Program-made: the position numbers and the translations under genes | The notes under the pieces: generated by a model | What the model saw: only the letters and a program-made list of their open reading frames with translations | What the model was told of the DNA's origin: nothing | Databases searched by the model: none | Source: Alphaproteobacteria bacterium | GTDB lineage: Bacteria; Pseudomonadota; Alphaproteobacteria; ATCC43930; CGMCC-115725 | DNA length: 37,045 nucleotides | Assembly: GCA_021325525.1 (NCBI GenBank) | Contig: JAJPHB010000160.1 | Coordinates: forward strand, 1-37,045 | Direction: 5' to 3' | Shown: positions 1 through 8,346 of the stretch, piece by piece | Numbering within the stretch: the first letter of the stretch is position 1 | How the letters are laid out: each line of letters opens with the position of its first letter

Positions 1-578
1 AGATTGTCGAACTTCGACTTGGTGACGCTGTCATTGACGTTGATGGCCGGCACTTTGAGCTCGCCGCGCTTCATCATCTCGTAGAGCCGGTGGACGCCCG
101 TCGTCGTCTCCTCCGAGATGCCGCGCACCTGCGCCAGCAGGTCCGGATATTTGTCGTGCAGAACCTTGGTCGCATCGCCGCCGTCGTCGAGCACCATGTT
201 CGGAGTCCAGCCGTCCGGTCCCCGGAGGCACTGCTCGATGCACCATTCGTATTCCTCCTCGCTCTCGCCCTTCCAGGCGAAGACGGGGATGCCGCGCGCC
301 GCGATCGCCGCCGCGGCATGGTCCTGGGTCGAGAAGATGTTGCACGAACACCAGCGCAGGCTGGCGCCGAGATAGGCCAGCGTCTCGATGAGGACCGCGG
401 TCTGGATCGTCATGTGGAGGCAGCCGATGATGCGCGCCCCTTTGAGCGGCTTCGCCGTGCCGTATTCGCGGCGCAGCGCCATGAGGCCCGGCATCTCGGT
501 CTCGGCGATGGCGATCTCCTTGCGCCCCCAATCGGCGAGGGAGATGTCGGCGACCTTGTAATCGGTAAAGGTGGTCAT
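1..578 (-). CDS. ahcY: Adenosylhomocysteinase, N-terminal part (cut by window edge)
   Basis: Hydrolyses S-adenosylhomocysteine to adenosine and homocysteine in the cytosol, relieving product inhibition of methyltransferases and feeding the methionine cycle. About 192 residues are present; the C-terminal NAD-binding part lies beyond the left edge. Visible family features are the start [19 protein letters not shown], the substrate-domain stretch with [15 protein letters not shown], the region [18 protein letters not shown], and [11 protein letters not shown]. The ATG at 578 is chosen because the protein begins there as in the family and AGGAAC lies just upstream. In rhizobia ahcY commonly sits downstream of the chvIG-hprK-EIIA-HPr genes, as it does here, but here a hemerythrin gene on the other strand separates it and it has its own promoter candidate. 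Identification is firm. Confidence 0.96.
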   Translation of the reverse strand, partial: MTTFTDYKVADISLADWGRKEIAIAETEMPGLMALRREYGTAKPLKGARIIGCLHMTIQTAVLIETLAYLGASLRWCSCNIFSTQDHAAAAIAARGIPVFAWKGESEEEYEWCIEQCLRGPDGWTPNMVLDDGGDATKVLHDKYPDLLAQVRGISEETTTGVHRLYEMMKRGELKVPAINVNDSVTKSKFDN

Positions 579-641
579 CACGGTTCCTGTGGGGGAAGGA
601 TCGAGCCGGCGCGGCGCGGCAATGCGGGGATGCGAGGCGGC

Positions 642-670
642 ATATAGCAGCGCAACGCGGTCGGGGCAAG
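642..670 (-). promoter_or_regulatory. Candidate housekeeping promoter for ahcY
   Basis: Read on the minus strand: CTTGCC, a 17-base spacer, then CTATAT. This differs from the rhizobial consensus CTTGAC-N17-CTATAT at one base of twelve and has exact spacing. The -10 ends about 63 bases before the ahcY ATG. Seen in sequence; activity is inferred. Confidence 0.6.
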
Positions 671-793
671 GTCGCCCGGCGCGCATCCGGCGCGCATCGC
701 GGCGGCATCTTCTCGGATGGCCGACGGAACACGGCGTGAGCGGCTTCCGTTTCCCGACCATAGGCCAATTCCGGCCACAGTTGGAGAGGGATA

Positions 794-1231
794 ATGAAAG
801 TCTGGGACCTGCTGAAGCACGACCACCGCGAGGTCGAGCAGATCTTCTCGCAGCTCGACAAGACGCAGGACAAGCAGCAGCAAGAAAAGCTGTTCGGCAA
901 GCTGAAGCACGAGCTCCAGCTCCACACGAAAGTCGAGGAGACGCATTTCTATCCGGCCCTCAAATCCGCCGACGAGACCAAGGACATGGTCGGCGAGGCG
1001 CTCGAGGAGCATGGCGAGGTCAAGAAGATGCTGACGCGGCTCTCCTCGCTCGCCGTCGGCGGCGACACCTGGCGCGAGGGCATCAAGGAGCTGCAGAGCA
1101 GCGTCGAGCACCATGTCGAGGAAGAGGAGAACGAGATCTTCCCGGCGGCGCAGAAGGCGCTCGACGAAGCTCAGGTCGAGGAAATCGGCCGCAAGATCGA
1201 GCAGGAGAAGCAGGCCGCAAAGGCGGGTTGA
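794..1231 (+). CDS. Hemerythrin HHE-domain protein
   Basis: A 145-residue all-helical protein of the hemerythrin HHE cation-binding family, expected to hold a non-haem diiron site and to bind oxygen, NO or iron in the cytosol. Candidate ligands are visible in the right order: H11, H44 and E48, H51 ([11 protein letters not shown]), H73 (EEHGEV), and H106/H107 with E110-E112 ([13 protein letters not shown]). The length fits a single domain, with a lysine- and glutamate-rich tail after residue 125. GGAGAGG lies 4-10 bases before the ATG. The gene is the only plus-strand gene in the left third; it diverges from ahcY and converges on the broken hicBA-like pair. The exact role (oxygen sensing, NO repair or iron storage) cannot be told from sequence. 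Confidence 0.92.
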   Translation: MKVWDLLKHDHREVEQIFSQLDKTQDKQQQEKLFGKLKHELQLHTKVEETHFYPALKSADETKDMVGEALEEHGEVKKMLTRLSSLAVGGDTWREGIKELQSSVEHHVEEEENEIFPAAQKALDEAQVEEIGRKIEQEKQAAKAG

Positions 1232-1260
1232 CAGAGCTCCTCCGCTCCGACGACGAGGCT

Positions 1261-1289
1261 GGCCCGATCTCTACTCGAAGAGATCGGCC
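1261..1289. terminator. Hairpin between convergent genes
   Basis: GGC(C)CGATCTCT pairs with AGAGATCGGCC around a 6-base loop, an 11-bp stem with one bulged C. It lies 30 bases past the hemerythrin stop and covers the last codons of the convergent hicA-like gene. There is no T-run on either side, so a role as terminator is only inferred. Confidence 0.35.
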
Positions 1290-1512
1290 GCCAGCTCGTC
1301 GCGGCCCATCCCGAAGCGATCGGCTACGGAGGTGAGAATGGCGGCCAGCGTCCCCAGCTTGATCGGCCGGTGGTCTGGTATCGTGACGTGGTGCTCGCCT
1401 TTTGCTCCGTTGTCAGCCTGATATGACTGCCGCTTTGGCGAGTGATCCGGTATCCCAAATTGGCCAGCAGACTGGCGAGGTCTCGCCCGCTTAGGTCGCG
1501 CGGCAATCTCAT
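1271..1512 (-). pseudogene. HicA-family toxin-like gene with a -1 frameshift
   Basis: HicA toxins are small double-stranded-RNA-binding-fold mRNA interferases. The N-terminal half reads MRLPRDLSGRDLASLLANLG, then YRITRQSGSHIRLTTEQK, with the catalytic-type histidine in GSHIRL. The frame then runs into unrelated residues. Reading one base back at CAA-AAG-GCG restores KGEHHVTIPDHRPIKLGTL and continues to LAADLFE and a TAG at 1271-1273. That gives an 80-residue product with the usual HicA ending. The interval is 242 bases, not a multiple of three. The start is an ATG overlapping the TGA of the upstream hicB-like gene (ATGA), the normal coupling of such pairs. It could be a decayed gene, a one-base sequence error, or a recoded gene; the break lies at an A-AAG tetramer. 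Confidence 0.75.
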
Positions 1513-1714
1513 GCCGCGATGACTTCGTCGCGGACGATATGGAGGCGGATCAGTTTCGGTCCCGAACCGGGTTCGAAATGGCACTGCACGGCGTCGCGTA
1601 CCTGCGATCGCAGCGCTTCCAGCGTCTCCGCCTCGGTGAAGATCGCCTCTCCGAGCGCGCGGGCGACGTACCCCCCTCCGCCGCCTCCTCGACCAGAAAA
1701 ATCAGCTCGCTCAT
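1509..1714 (-). pseudogene. HicB-family antitoxin-like gene with a -1 frameshift
   Basis: HicB/UPF0150 proteins carry a partial RNase-H-like fold and neutralise HicA; short members like this one are often misnamed as a 2-oxoisovalerate dehydrogenase subunit. The protein begins MSELIFLVEEAAEGG and then leaves frame at a run of six G. Moving one base back gives GGYVARALGEAIFTEAETLE and continues through LRSQVRDAVQCHFEPGSG to IRLHIVRDEVIAA and a TGA overlapping the hicA-like start. The restored product would be 68 residues, the family's normal size. The interval is 206 bases, not a multiple of three. GAGGAG precedes the ATG at 1714. The pair follows ptsI by 84 bases. Decay, error and recoding are all possible. 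Confidence 0.75.
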
Positions 1715-1798
1715 CGCATCCCCGCTCCTCGACATCCTGAGGTTATGTCAATCGCCTGAGCGCGTCGAGCGGGCCTCGACCCCGCGGGACGCCGTCCG

Positions 1799-3595
1799 CT
1801 ACGCCAAGGTGTTGAAATCGTCGAGAAGAGCCGCGATTCGCCCCGAATCCCACTGGTCCATGATGGCGCGGGCGCGCCGGGTCGCGGCGATCGTGTCGAG
1901 CGAGCGGATGCGGCGCTTGACGCGAGGAATGTTGCTCGGCGCCATCGACAGCTCGCGGACGCCGAGGCCGATGAGCAGTGCCGAAAAGCGCGGATCGCCG
2001 CCCATCTCGCCGCAGACGCTGATGGGGATGCGGGCGCGGATCGCCGCTTCGATCGCGAACTGGATGAGGCGCAGCACGGCTGGATGCAGCGGATCGTAAA
2101 GATGCGCCACCTGCTCGTCGCCGCGGTCGATCGCCAGCGTGTACTGGATGAGGTCGTTGGTGCCGAGGGCGAAGAAATCGGCCTCGGCCGCCAGCGCATC
2201 GGCAGCAAGCGCCGCGCCCGGCACCTCGATCATGACGCCGAGCGGCGGCAGCGGATCGGCGATGGCGACGCCGCGCCGCTTGAGGCGCCGCGCCACCTGC
2301 GCCAGGGCCTCGCGCACGCGCCGCAGCTCTGAAAGCGTGCAGATCATCGGCAGGAGGATGCGCAGGGGGCCGTGCGCGGCCGCCCGCAGCATGGCCGCGA
2401 GCTGGGTGTCGAGGAGCTTGCGCTCCTTCAGCGAAAGGCGGATAGCGCGCAGCCCGAGCGCGGGATTGGCGCCGGGCGCGCCGCTCACCTCGGCCAGCGA
2501 TTCGGCGATCTTGTCGCCGCCGATATCGAGCGTCCTCAGGGTGACGGGGCGGCCGTTCATGCCGACGAGAAGGTCGCGGTAGGTCGCGTATTGCTCGTCC
2601 TCGCCCGGCAGATCGGCGCGGTTCATGTAGAGGAACTCGGTGCGCACGAGCCCGAGCCCGGCGGCCCCGGCGGCCAGCGCCTGATCGAGCTCGCGCGGCA
2701 GTTCGAGATTGGCCTGCAGGCCGATCTCGACGCCGTCGCGCGTCAGCGCCGGCAGGCGCCGCAGCTTGTCCAGCTGCCGGCGCTCGCGCTGGAGCTCCTC
2801 CCGGCGCGACCGGTACTCCGCGATCGTCGCCGCAGAGGGATTGATGATGACCGTCCCGGCCGTACCGTCGACGATGGCGGTCTCCCGCCGCTCCGCATGC
2901 GCGAGCAGCCCGACGGCGCCGACGACCGCGGGCAAGGCGAGCGCCCGCGCCATGATGGCGGTATGGCTTTCGGCGCCGCCGAGCGCCGTGGCGAAGCCGG
3001 CGACGCGGCGCGGGTCCATGAGGGCAATGTCCGCCGGTGTCAGCTCCTCGGCGAGGATGACCGTTCCCTCCCTCAACATGGCGAAGCCCTCGAAGGGCTT
3101 CTTGACGAGGTTGCGCATCAGGCGCGCGCCGACGACGCGGATATCGTCGAACCGCGCCGCGAGATAAGCATCGCGCATCCCGGCGAAGCGTTCGCCGATC
3201 TCGGCGATCTCCGCCTGCACCGCCGCCTCGGCGTTGCGGCGCTCCTCGGCGATCCGCCGGTCGACGCCGCGGATCAGGCGCGAGCTCGACAGCATCGCGA
3301 GGTGCGCATCGAGCAGATAGCCCATTTCCTCGGCCGCCGCGTCGGGCAGGTTCTGCGCCTTGGTCTTAAGCTTGCGGATCTGCTTGATCGAGACGGCGAC
3401 GGCCGCGGCGAAGCGGGCGCGCTCGGCCTCGATCTCTTCGGGCGCTATGCGGTAATCGGGAACCGCCGCGTCGAAATGGTCGCTGACATGGATGGGGCCG
3501 ATGGCGATCCCGGGAGAGACGGCAAGGCCGTGAAAGCTGCGCTCCTCGACAGCGCGCGGTCCGGGCTTGTCGAGCGGCGGCACGTCATTCCTCAT
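1799..3595 (-). CDS. ptsI: PTS enzyme I, phosphoenolpyruvate-protein phosphotransferase
   Basis: Takes phosphate from phosphoenolpyruvate onto a histidine and passes it to HPr. The 598 residues match classical enzyme I without the GAF domain of PtsP. Domain order: HPr-binding and phospho-histidine domain up to about residue 240 with H211 in GGAESHTAIMAR, then the PEP-binding barrel with GLVRTEFLYM, LRTLDIGGDK, GTNDLIQY and the catalytic C528 in SVCGEMGGDP. No sugar-specific EIIB/EIIC is nearby, so the chain looks regulatory. The start is uncertain: ATG at 3595 overlaps ptsH by 11 bases, while a GTG at 3583 has AGGAA upstream and overlaps nothing. It is last of five coupled PTS genes. Confidence 0.95.
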   Translation of the reverse strand: MRNDVPPLDKPGPRAVEERSFHGLAVSPGIAIGPIHVSDHFDAAVPDYRIAPEEIEAERARFAAAVAVSIKQIRKLKTKAQNLPDAAAEEMGYLLDAHLAMLSSSRLIRGVDRRIAEERRNAEAAVQAEIAEIGERFAGMRDAYLAARFDDIRVVGARLMRNLVKKPFEGFAMLREGTVILAEELTPADIALMDPRRVAGFATALGGAESHTAIMARALALPAVVGAVGLLAHAERRETAIVDGTAGTVIINPSAATIAEYRSRREELQRERRQLDKLRRLPALTRDGVEIGLQANLELPRELDQALAAGAAGLGLVRTEFLYMNRADLPGEDEQYATYRDLLVGMNGRPVTLRTLDIGGDKIAESLAEVSGAPGANPALGLRAIRLSLKERKLLDTQLAAMLRAAAHGPLRILLPMICTLSELRRVREALAQVARRLKRRGVAIADPLPPLGVMIEVPGAALAADALAAEADFFALGTNDLIQYTLAIDRGDEQVAHLYDPLHPAVLRLIQFAIEAAIRARIPISVCGEMGGDPRFSALLIGLGVRELSMAPSNIPRVKRRIRSLDTIAATRRARAIMDQWDSGRIAALLDDFNTLA

Positions 3596-3878
3596 CGAAG
3601 CCGCAGCTGACGAGGTCGGCGAGCGCGGCGAGCGCCCGCTCGGCATCGGGACCGGTGCCGCGCAGCTCGACCGTGGTACCGGGCCCCGCGGCCAGCATCA
3701 TGAGCCCCATGATGGAACGCCCCGAGACGGCGGTGCCGTTCTTCGCCACCGTGATATCGGCATCGAACTGATCGGCGAGCTTGACGAATCGCGCCGCCGC
3801 CCGCGCATGGAGGCCGCGCCGGTTGCAGATGGTGACGACACGCCGGAGCGGCGCGACGCCCTCGGCGGAGGCGTCCAT
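3585..3878 (-). CDS. ptsH: HPr phosphocarrier protein
   Basis: A 97-residue HPr that carries phosphate from enzyme I to EIIA. The phosphorylatable histidine is H24 in NRRGLHARAAARFVKLA, and the regulatory serine that HprK would phosphorylate is S55 in SGRSIMGLMML, so both input sites are present. It lies between the Man-type EIIA gene (21-base gap) and ptsI (short overlap). Together with hprK in the same operon this predicts two-way control: PEP-dependent at H24 and ATP-dependent at S55. The start ATG at 3878 follows the EIIA gene with a GGCGAG-type ribosome site. Confidence 0.95.
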   Translation of the reverse strand: MDASAEGVAPLRRVVTICNRRGLHARAAARFVKLADQFDADITVAKNGTAVSGRSIMGLMMLAAGPGTTVELRGTGPDAERALAALADLVSCGFDEE

Positions 3879-3899
3879 CAGCCAGGCTCGCCCATCGCC

Positions 3900-4307
3900 T
3901 CACCCCCGCGCATCGGCCAGCAGCTGCGAGGCGACGTTGATGTATTTGCGCCCGGCCTCCTGCGCCCCGCGCACGGCATTGGCGAGGGGTTCGCTCTGGC
4001 GCAGGCTCGCCAGCTTGATCAGCATCGGCAGGTTGATGCCGGCGATCACCTCGATCTTGGCGCGGTCCATGACCGAGATCGCCAGATTCGACGGGGTGCC
4101 GCCGAACATGTCGGTCAGCAGCACGACGCCGTCGCCGCTATCGGCCGCCTTGACGCAGTCGAGGATATCGGCGCGGCGTTGCTCCATATCGTCTTCGGGC
4201 CCGATGCAGACCGCGGCGACCTGGCTCTGCGGGCCGACCACGTGCTCGAGCGCGGCGATGAACTCCGCGGCGAGGCGGCCGTGGGTGACGAGAACCATTC
4301 CGATCAT
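3900..4307 (-). CDS. Man-family PTS EIIA component
   Basis: A 135-residue free-standing EIIA of the mannose family, commonly annotated manX or ptsN-like in alphaproteobacteria. The phospho-acceptor is H9 in MVLVTHGRLA; further family motifs are LLTDMFGGTPSN and AGINLPMLIKL. No EIIB, EIIC or EIID partner is present in the window, so it most likely acts as a regulatory phosphoprotein in the EI-HPr-EIIA chain and not in sugar uptake. Its ATG overlaps the rapZ stop (ATGA), so translation is probably coupled. Confidence 0.93.
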   Translation of the reverse strand: MIGMVLVTHGRLAAEFIAALEHVVGPQSQVAAVCIGPEDDMEQRRADILDCVKAADSGDGVVLLTDMFGGTPSNLAISVMDRAKIEVIAGINLPMLIKLASLRQSEPLANAVRGAQEAGRKYINVASQLLADARG

Positions 4308-5257
4308 GTCAGTTCCTTCAACCCGCCCGATGCGGCGACGACCGCGGCGGCGCTTCGCTGCGCCGCGGCGAGATCGCGATGCCCCACCTGGACGTTCTGC
4401 CCTTGCTGGCGCAGCCAGGCGGCGAGCCGCTCGGCGATGTAAACGGAGCGATGCTGGCCACCCGTGCAGCCGATGGCGATGGTGAGATAGCTCTTGCCCT
4501 CCCGGTGGTAGCGCGGCAGCAGCGGCAGGAGGAGCGCGGCCAGCGAGTCGAGGAAGGGCGTGCAGGCCGGGTCGGCGGCGATGCGGGCGCCCACGGCGGG
4601 ATCGAGACCCGTGAGGGGGCGCAGAACGGGATCGTAATACGGATTATCGAAGAACCGGACATCGAAAACCAGATCGGCATCGCGCGGCAAGCCATTCCGG
4701 TACGAGAAGGACGTCACGAAGACGTTAACGCCGGGTGCCGCATCGAGTGCAAAGTGACCCTCCAGCAGCCGCTTCAGATCGGCGACCGTGAGGGCGGAGG
4801 TATCGATAACGAGATCGGCCCGCTCGCGCAAGGGTGAAACACGTTCGCGCTCGAGGCGAATTCCGTCGCTGACCGGCCGGTCCCCGGCGAGCGGGTGGCG
4901 GCGGCGCGTTTCGGTGTAGCGCCGGCGCAGGAGCTCGTCCTCGCAATCGAGAAAGACGACGCGCAAATCGACGGCGCTGGTTCCGGCCAGCGGGTCGAGC
5001 GCGGCGAGGAAGCGGGCGATGCCGAAATCGCGGGTCCGGATGTCGATCCCGATCGCCAGCGGCGGATGCGAACCGGGGCCGCGATTGACGAGGTTCGGCA
5101 AGAGCGAGAGCGGCAGGTTGTCGACCGCCTCGTAGCCCAGATCCTCGAGCGCTTTGAGAGCGGTCGAATGCCCGGCTCCCGACATTCCCGTGACCAGCAG
5201 CACGCGATCGCGCGGCGCGGCGTCCGCCGCGGCCTCTTTGCCGGCGGCTTGGCTCAT
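4304..5257 (-). CDS. rapZ: RapZ-family nucleotide-binding / RNase adapter protein, variant P-loop
   Basis: 317 residues, close to the E. coli RapZ family (UPF0042/YvcJ). In E. coli RapZ senses glucosamine-6-phosphate and directs RNase E to the small RNA GlmZ; the alphaproteobacterial role is less clear. Seen: N-terminal P-loop-like GMSGAGHST at residues 24-32, ALEDLGYEAVDNLPLSLLPN, RRYTETRRRHPL, ADLVIDTS, and the conserved C-terminal domain with VFDVRFFDNPYYD, RPLTGLD and IGCTGGQHRSVYIAE. The Walker A lysine is replaced by histidine (codon CAT, H30). The start ATG at 5257 overlaps the hprK stop as ATGA with GAGGGAG upstream; the open frame continues upstream, but only into hprK-overlapping sequence. 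Confidence 0.93.
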   Translation of the reverse strand: MSQAAGKEAAADAAPRDRVLLVTGMSGAGHSTALKALEDLGYEAVDNLPLSLLPNLVNRGPGSHPPLAIGIDIRTRDFGIARFLAALDPLAGTSAVDLRVVFLDCEDELLRRRYTETRRRHPLAGDRPVSDGIRLERERVSPLRERADLVIDTSALTVADLKRLLEGHFALDAAPGVNVFVTSFSYRNGLPRDADLVFDVRFFDNPYYDPVLRPLTGLDPAVGARIAADPACTPFLDSLAALLLPLLPRYHREGKSYLTIAIGCTGGQHRSVYIAERLAAWLRQQGQNVQVGHRDLAAAQRSAAAVVAASGGLKELT

Positions 5258-5697
5258 CGTGCTCCCTCGACGACGCGCTCCGCCCGTCGCAAGGCGGCCA
5301 GGGCGGCGCGCAGCTTCGCCGCCGCCGAGGCCTCGAACGGGGCGAGGCGAAGCAGGGGAAGCGTGCAGTCGAGATAGCGGCACGCCAGAGGCTCCGGCAG
5401 GCGTTCGACACGGCCGGCATCGACCAGCTCGACGACGAGGGCGAGCCGCGCCTGCGGCACCGTCGGCACCGCGAGGATGCCGACGCCCCGGACCTCGAGA
5501 CGGCCGGCGATCGCGGGCGGCGCGCCGGCGATGATGCCGCCCTCGGCGCGGCGGAGCTCGGTCTGGTCATCGGAGACAAGCCGGGCGCCGCCGTCGATCA
5601 GGCGCAGCGCAAGATCAGATTTGCCGCTGCCGGGCGGACCCCGCAGCAACACCCCGACGCCGTCGATCGCGACACAAGTGCCGTGAATCAAAACCAT
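5254..5697 (-). CDS. hprK: HPr kinase/phosphorylase, short alphaproteobacterial form
   Basis: Phosphorylates the regulatory serine of HPr with ATP and can remove it with inorganic phosphate. At 147 residues it is only the C-terminal kinase domain; Gram-positive HprK is about 310 residues. The short form is normal in Alphaproteobacteria. Seen: MVLIHGTCVAIDG, the P-loop GPPGSGKSDLALR at about 20-32, LVSDDQTEL, and VRGVGIL, the HPr-contact region. It opens the five-gene run hprK-rapZ-EIIA-ptsH-ptsI and follows chvG by 181 bases. Confidence 0.93.
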   Translation of the reverse strand: MVLIHGTCVAIDGVGVLLRGPPGSGKSDLALRLIDGGARLVSDDQTELRRAEGGIIAGAPPAIAGRLEVRGVGILAVPTVPQARLALVVELVDAGRVERLPEPLACRYLDCTLPLLRLAPFEASAAAKLRAALAALRRAERVVEGAR

Positions 5698-5734
5698 TCG
5701 CGGATCAGGTTAAATGCAAGCCGCCCGATGACGA

Positions 5735-5763
5735 TCACAGCGCGATTATTGGCATGGATCAAG
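5735..5763 (-). promoter_or_regulatory. Possible promoter for the hprK-ptsI operon
   Basis: Minus strand: CTTGAT, 17 bases, CTGTGA. The -35 is close to CTTGAC, the -10 is poor. It ends 37 bases before the hprK ATG and after the hairpin at 5814-5841. Weak; the PTS genes may instead be read through from chvIG. Confidence 0.3.
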
Positions 5764-5813
5764 GGCGGCGCGCATCAACATTTGTTTGCCGGGGGTCCAA
5801 CTCCGGTCCCTCC

Positions 5814-5841
5814 GCGCCGCCGAGAATCAAGGCGGCGGCGC
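5814..5841. terminator. Inverted repeat between chvG and hprK
   Basis: Perfect 8-bp arms GCGCCGCC / GGCGGCGC around a 12-base loop, 38 bases after the chvG stop. No T-run follows on the minus strand. It could be an attenuator or a weak terminator; GC-rich chance pairing cannot be excluded. Confidence 0.3.
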
Positions 5842-5878
5842 TCTCCTCGCTAGAAGATGGCGAAGCCAGCCCCCCCCT

Positions 5879-7573
5879 TCAAGCGGCCGGAAGCCGCACC
5901 ACGAACCGGGCGCCGAGGACGCGACCGTCGGGCGCGCGGCGGTTCTCGGCGCGAATGCGGCCGCGATGCGCTTCGATGATCTGCCGCGAAATGGAAAGCC
6001 CGAGGCCGGAATGGGTGCCGAACTTCTCGCCGGCCGGGCGCTCGCTGTAGAAGCGATCGAAGATGGCGACGAGCTTCGCCTCCGGGATGCCGGGCCCCTC
6101 GTCCTCGACGGTGGCAAGCACGGCATCGCCGTCGCGCTGCAGCACGAGATCGATGGCGCCGCCCGGCGGGCTGAACGACACCGCATTGGCGATAAGGTTG
6201 CGGAAGACCTGAACGAGGCGGCTCTCGACGCCGCGCACGGTGAAATCGCCGGAGCGCCCCCCTCGCGGCAGCAGGAGGCGCAAATGCGGCGCCCCGTCGC
6301 CGGAGGTGGCCTCGTGCAGCTCGATCAAGGTCGCCAGCATGCGGTCGAGCGCGACCGGCGCGTATTCGAGGCGGGAGAGCTCGGCATCGAGGCGCGAGGC
6401 ATCGGAGATGTCGGTGATGAGGCGATCCAGGCGCTCGACATCCTCCTGGACGATGGCGAGAAGGCGGCGCTGCTTCACGGGATCCTCGATGCGCGCGGCC
6501 GTCTCGACGGCGCTCCGCAGCGAGGTGAGCGGGTTCTTGATCTCGTGCGCGACATCGGCGGCAAAGCGCTCGGTCGCATCCATCCGCTGCCACAGCGCCC
6601 GCGTCATGTCGCGGAAGGCGTTCGACAAGTCGCCGATCTCGTCGTGCCGATCGCTGAAATCCGGAATCGTGATCTGCCGGCCGTGGCCGCGGCGGACGCG
6701 CTCGGCGGCGGCGGCGAGGCGGCGCACGGGCCGGGCGATCGTCCCGGCGAGGTAGAGGGAAAGGCAGATCGTCACCGTCAGCGCCACGAGAAAGACGCGA
6801 AGGATGTCGAGACGGACGCTGCGGACCGCCTCTTCGAGATCGGCGCTGTTGACCGAGAGCAGGACGGCGCCCAGCACTTGCTTGTAGCGCTGGACCGGCA
6901 CGGCGACGCTGAGCTGCAGGCCGCCATTGACGCGGTCGCGCCGCACCGATTGGGCGCTGTATCCGAGAAGGGCGCGCTCGACCTCGGGATAGTCGGACGC
7001 CTTGGGATTGGCGCTCTCGCGGTATTCCGGCAGGTCGCCGCGGATCGGCAGCTTGCCGACGATCCAATCGTAGATGCCGTCGAAGATGCCGCCGATGACG
7101 CCGTGCCGGTCCGGGGGCGGCAATTCGCGGATCTGGACGACGCTGCCGGGGCCCCCGAGCGAGCGGCTGTCGGCGATCTGGCGGCCGTCGAGCGCGAAGA
7201 GGCGGGCGCGCGTGCGCGTCGGCTCGACGAGGCGGCGCATCATCTGCCGCCCGAGCTCGGGGATGAGCTCCTCGCCCTCGCCGAAGGAGTCGATGACGGC
7301 GCCTTCGCCGAGGGCGGCGGCGAAAATCTCGCCCTGCGTCTTCAGCGCCTGCAGCTCGGTGTCGATGAGGCTCGCCTCGTATTTGCCGAGATAGAGGAGG
7401 CCGATGCCGAGCAGCGCCAGGGCCAGCACATTGACGGCGAGGATGCGCAGGGTGAGCGGGGAGAAACGCCGCCGGCGCCGCGTCTCCGGCCCGGTCTCCG
7501 CCGCCCCGGCACGCGCCGCGCGCGCCGGCCGATGCTTCGCGTCAGCGATCGCGGTAGCGGTATCCGACGCCAT
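5879..7573 (-). CDS. chvG: ChvG sensor histidine kinase
   Basis: Inner-membrane sensor kinase of the ChvG-ChvI (ExoS-ChvI) system, which controls envelope, exopolysaccharide and acid-stress genes in rhizobia. 564 residues. Layout: arginine-rich cytosolic N-terminus, TM1 about 44-62, a periplasmic sensor domain about 63-256, TM2 about 257-279, HAMP, then the HisKA H-box [18 protein letters not shown] with H343. The ATPase domain has [24 protein letters not shown] and SGLGLSIS. The ATG at 7573 overlaps the end of chvI by 32 bases; it is the only plausible ATG before the first membrane segment. The periplasmic regulator ExoR is not in the window. Confidence 0.94.
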   Translation of the reverse strand: MASDTATAIADAKHRPARAARAGAAETGPETRRRRRFSPLTLRILAVNVLALALLGIGLLYLGKYEASLIDTELQALKTQGEIFAAALGEGAVIDSFGEGEELIPELGRQMMRRLVEPTRTRARLFALDGRQIADSRSLGGPGSVVQIRELPPPDRHGVIGGIFDGIYDWIVGKLPIRGDLPEYRESANPKASDYPEVERALLGYSAQSVRRDRVNGGLQLSVAVPVQRYKQVLGAVLLSVNSADLEEAVRSVRLDILRVFLVALTVTICLSLYLAGTIARPVRRLAAAAERVRRGHGRQITIPDFSDRHDEIGDLSNAFRDMTRALWQRMDATERFAADVAHEIKNPLTSLRSAVETAARIEDPVKQRRLLAIVQEDVERLDRLITDISDASRLDAELSRLEYAPVALDRMLATLIELHEATSGDGAPHLRLLLPRGGRSGDFTVRGVESRLVQVFRNLIANAVSFSPPGGAIDLVLQRDGDAVLATVEDEGPGIPEAKLVAIFDRFYSERPAGEKFGTHSGLGLSISRQIIEAHRGRIRAENRRAPDGRVLGARFVVRLPAA

Positions 7574-8240
7574 AGAGCGTCTCGATCTGCGCGAACTCGC
7601 CGTCGACCACCTTGAACTTCTTGCGCAGCCGCTTGATGTGGCTGTCGATCGTGCGGTCGTCGACATAGATGTGCTCGCCATAGGCCGCGTCCATGAGCTG
7701 GTCGCGGCTCTTGACATGGCCGGGCCGCGCCGCAAGCGACTTCAGGATGAGGAACTCGGTGACGGTGAGCTCGACCGGCATGCCCTTCCAGGTGCAGAGA
7801 TGGCGGGCCGGGTCGAGCACGAGCTCGCCGCGCTGAATCATCGGCTCGGTATCGGCCGGCCCCTTGCCCCGCGCCAATTCGCCGCGGCGCAGCAGCGTGC
7901 GGATCCGCTCGATGAGGAGGCGCTGCGAGAACGGCTTCTTGATGTAGTCGTCGGCACCCATCCTGAGGCCGAGCAGCTCGTCGACCTCGTCATCCTTCGA
8001 GGTGAGAAAGATGACGGGCATGGCGCTCTGCTTGCGGAGCTGGGTCAGCAGCTCCATCCCGTCCATCCGCGGCATCTTGATGTCGAGAATGGCAAGGTCG
8101 ACCGGCTGCGTCGAGAGGCCGCGCAGCGCCTCGGCGCCGTCGCCGTAGCAGCGCACGGTGAAGCCTTCGGCTTCGAGCGCGATCGAGACCGAGGTCAGGA
8201 TGTTGCGGTCGTCATCGACCAGAGCGATCGTATTGGCCAA
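7542..8240 (-). CDS. chvI: ChvI response regulator (OmpR family), TTG start
   Basis: 232-residue DNA-binding response regulator paired with ChvG. Receiver domain: [10 protein letters not shown], phospho-acceptor D53 in [21 protein letters not shown], and the conserved lysine in DDYIKKPF. The winged-helix effector domain has [13 protein letters not shown] and [18 protein letters not shown], ending YGVGYRYRD. The start is TTG: the family begins about three residues before TIALVDDD, and an AGGGGG ribosome site lies six bases upstream of TTG with no ATG available. Pairing with chvG by overlap implies coupled synthesis. Confidence 0.95.
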   Translation of the reverse strand: MANTIALVDDDRNILTSVSIALEAEGFTVRCYGDGAEALRGLSTQPVDLAILDIKMPRMDGMELLTQLRKQSAMPVIFLTSKDDEVDELLGLRMGADDYIKKPFSQRLLIERIRTLLRRGELARGKGPADTEPMIQRGELVLDPARHLCTWKGMPVELTVTEFLILKSLAARPGHVKSRDQLMDAAYGEHIYVDDRTIDSHIKRLRKKFKVVDGEFAQIETLYGVGYRYRDR

Positions 8241-8346
8241 GTCTACCCCCTGCGGCGGAACGGAGCGGCGCGCCGCTGCGCATTCGACAACCCTGCGGCA
8301 TGCGGTGTCGCGCGCCGCTCAACCGCATCGCATGATCTTGCCGCTC

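Noticed and set aside
579-793. SAH or SAM riboswitch before ahcY
   Set aside because: I looked for conserved riboswitch cores in the 215-base leader and found only the promoter and GC-rich sequence. A covariance-model search would decide.
2372-3610. 412-codon open frame antisense to ptsI
   Set aside because: Shadow frame; no family motifs, and enzyme I on the other strand is intact.
5786-7615. 609-codon open frame antisense to chvG
   Set aside because: Shadow frame rich in Arg/Ala/Asp; ChvG has all kinase motifs in order on the other strand.
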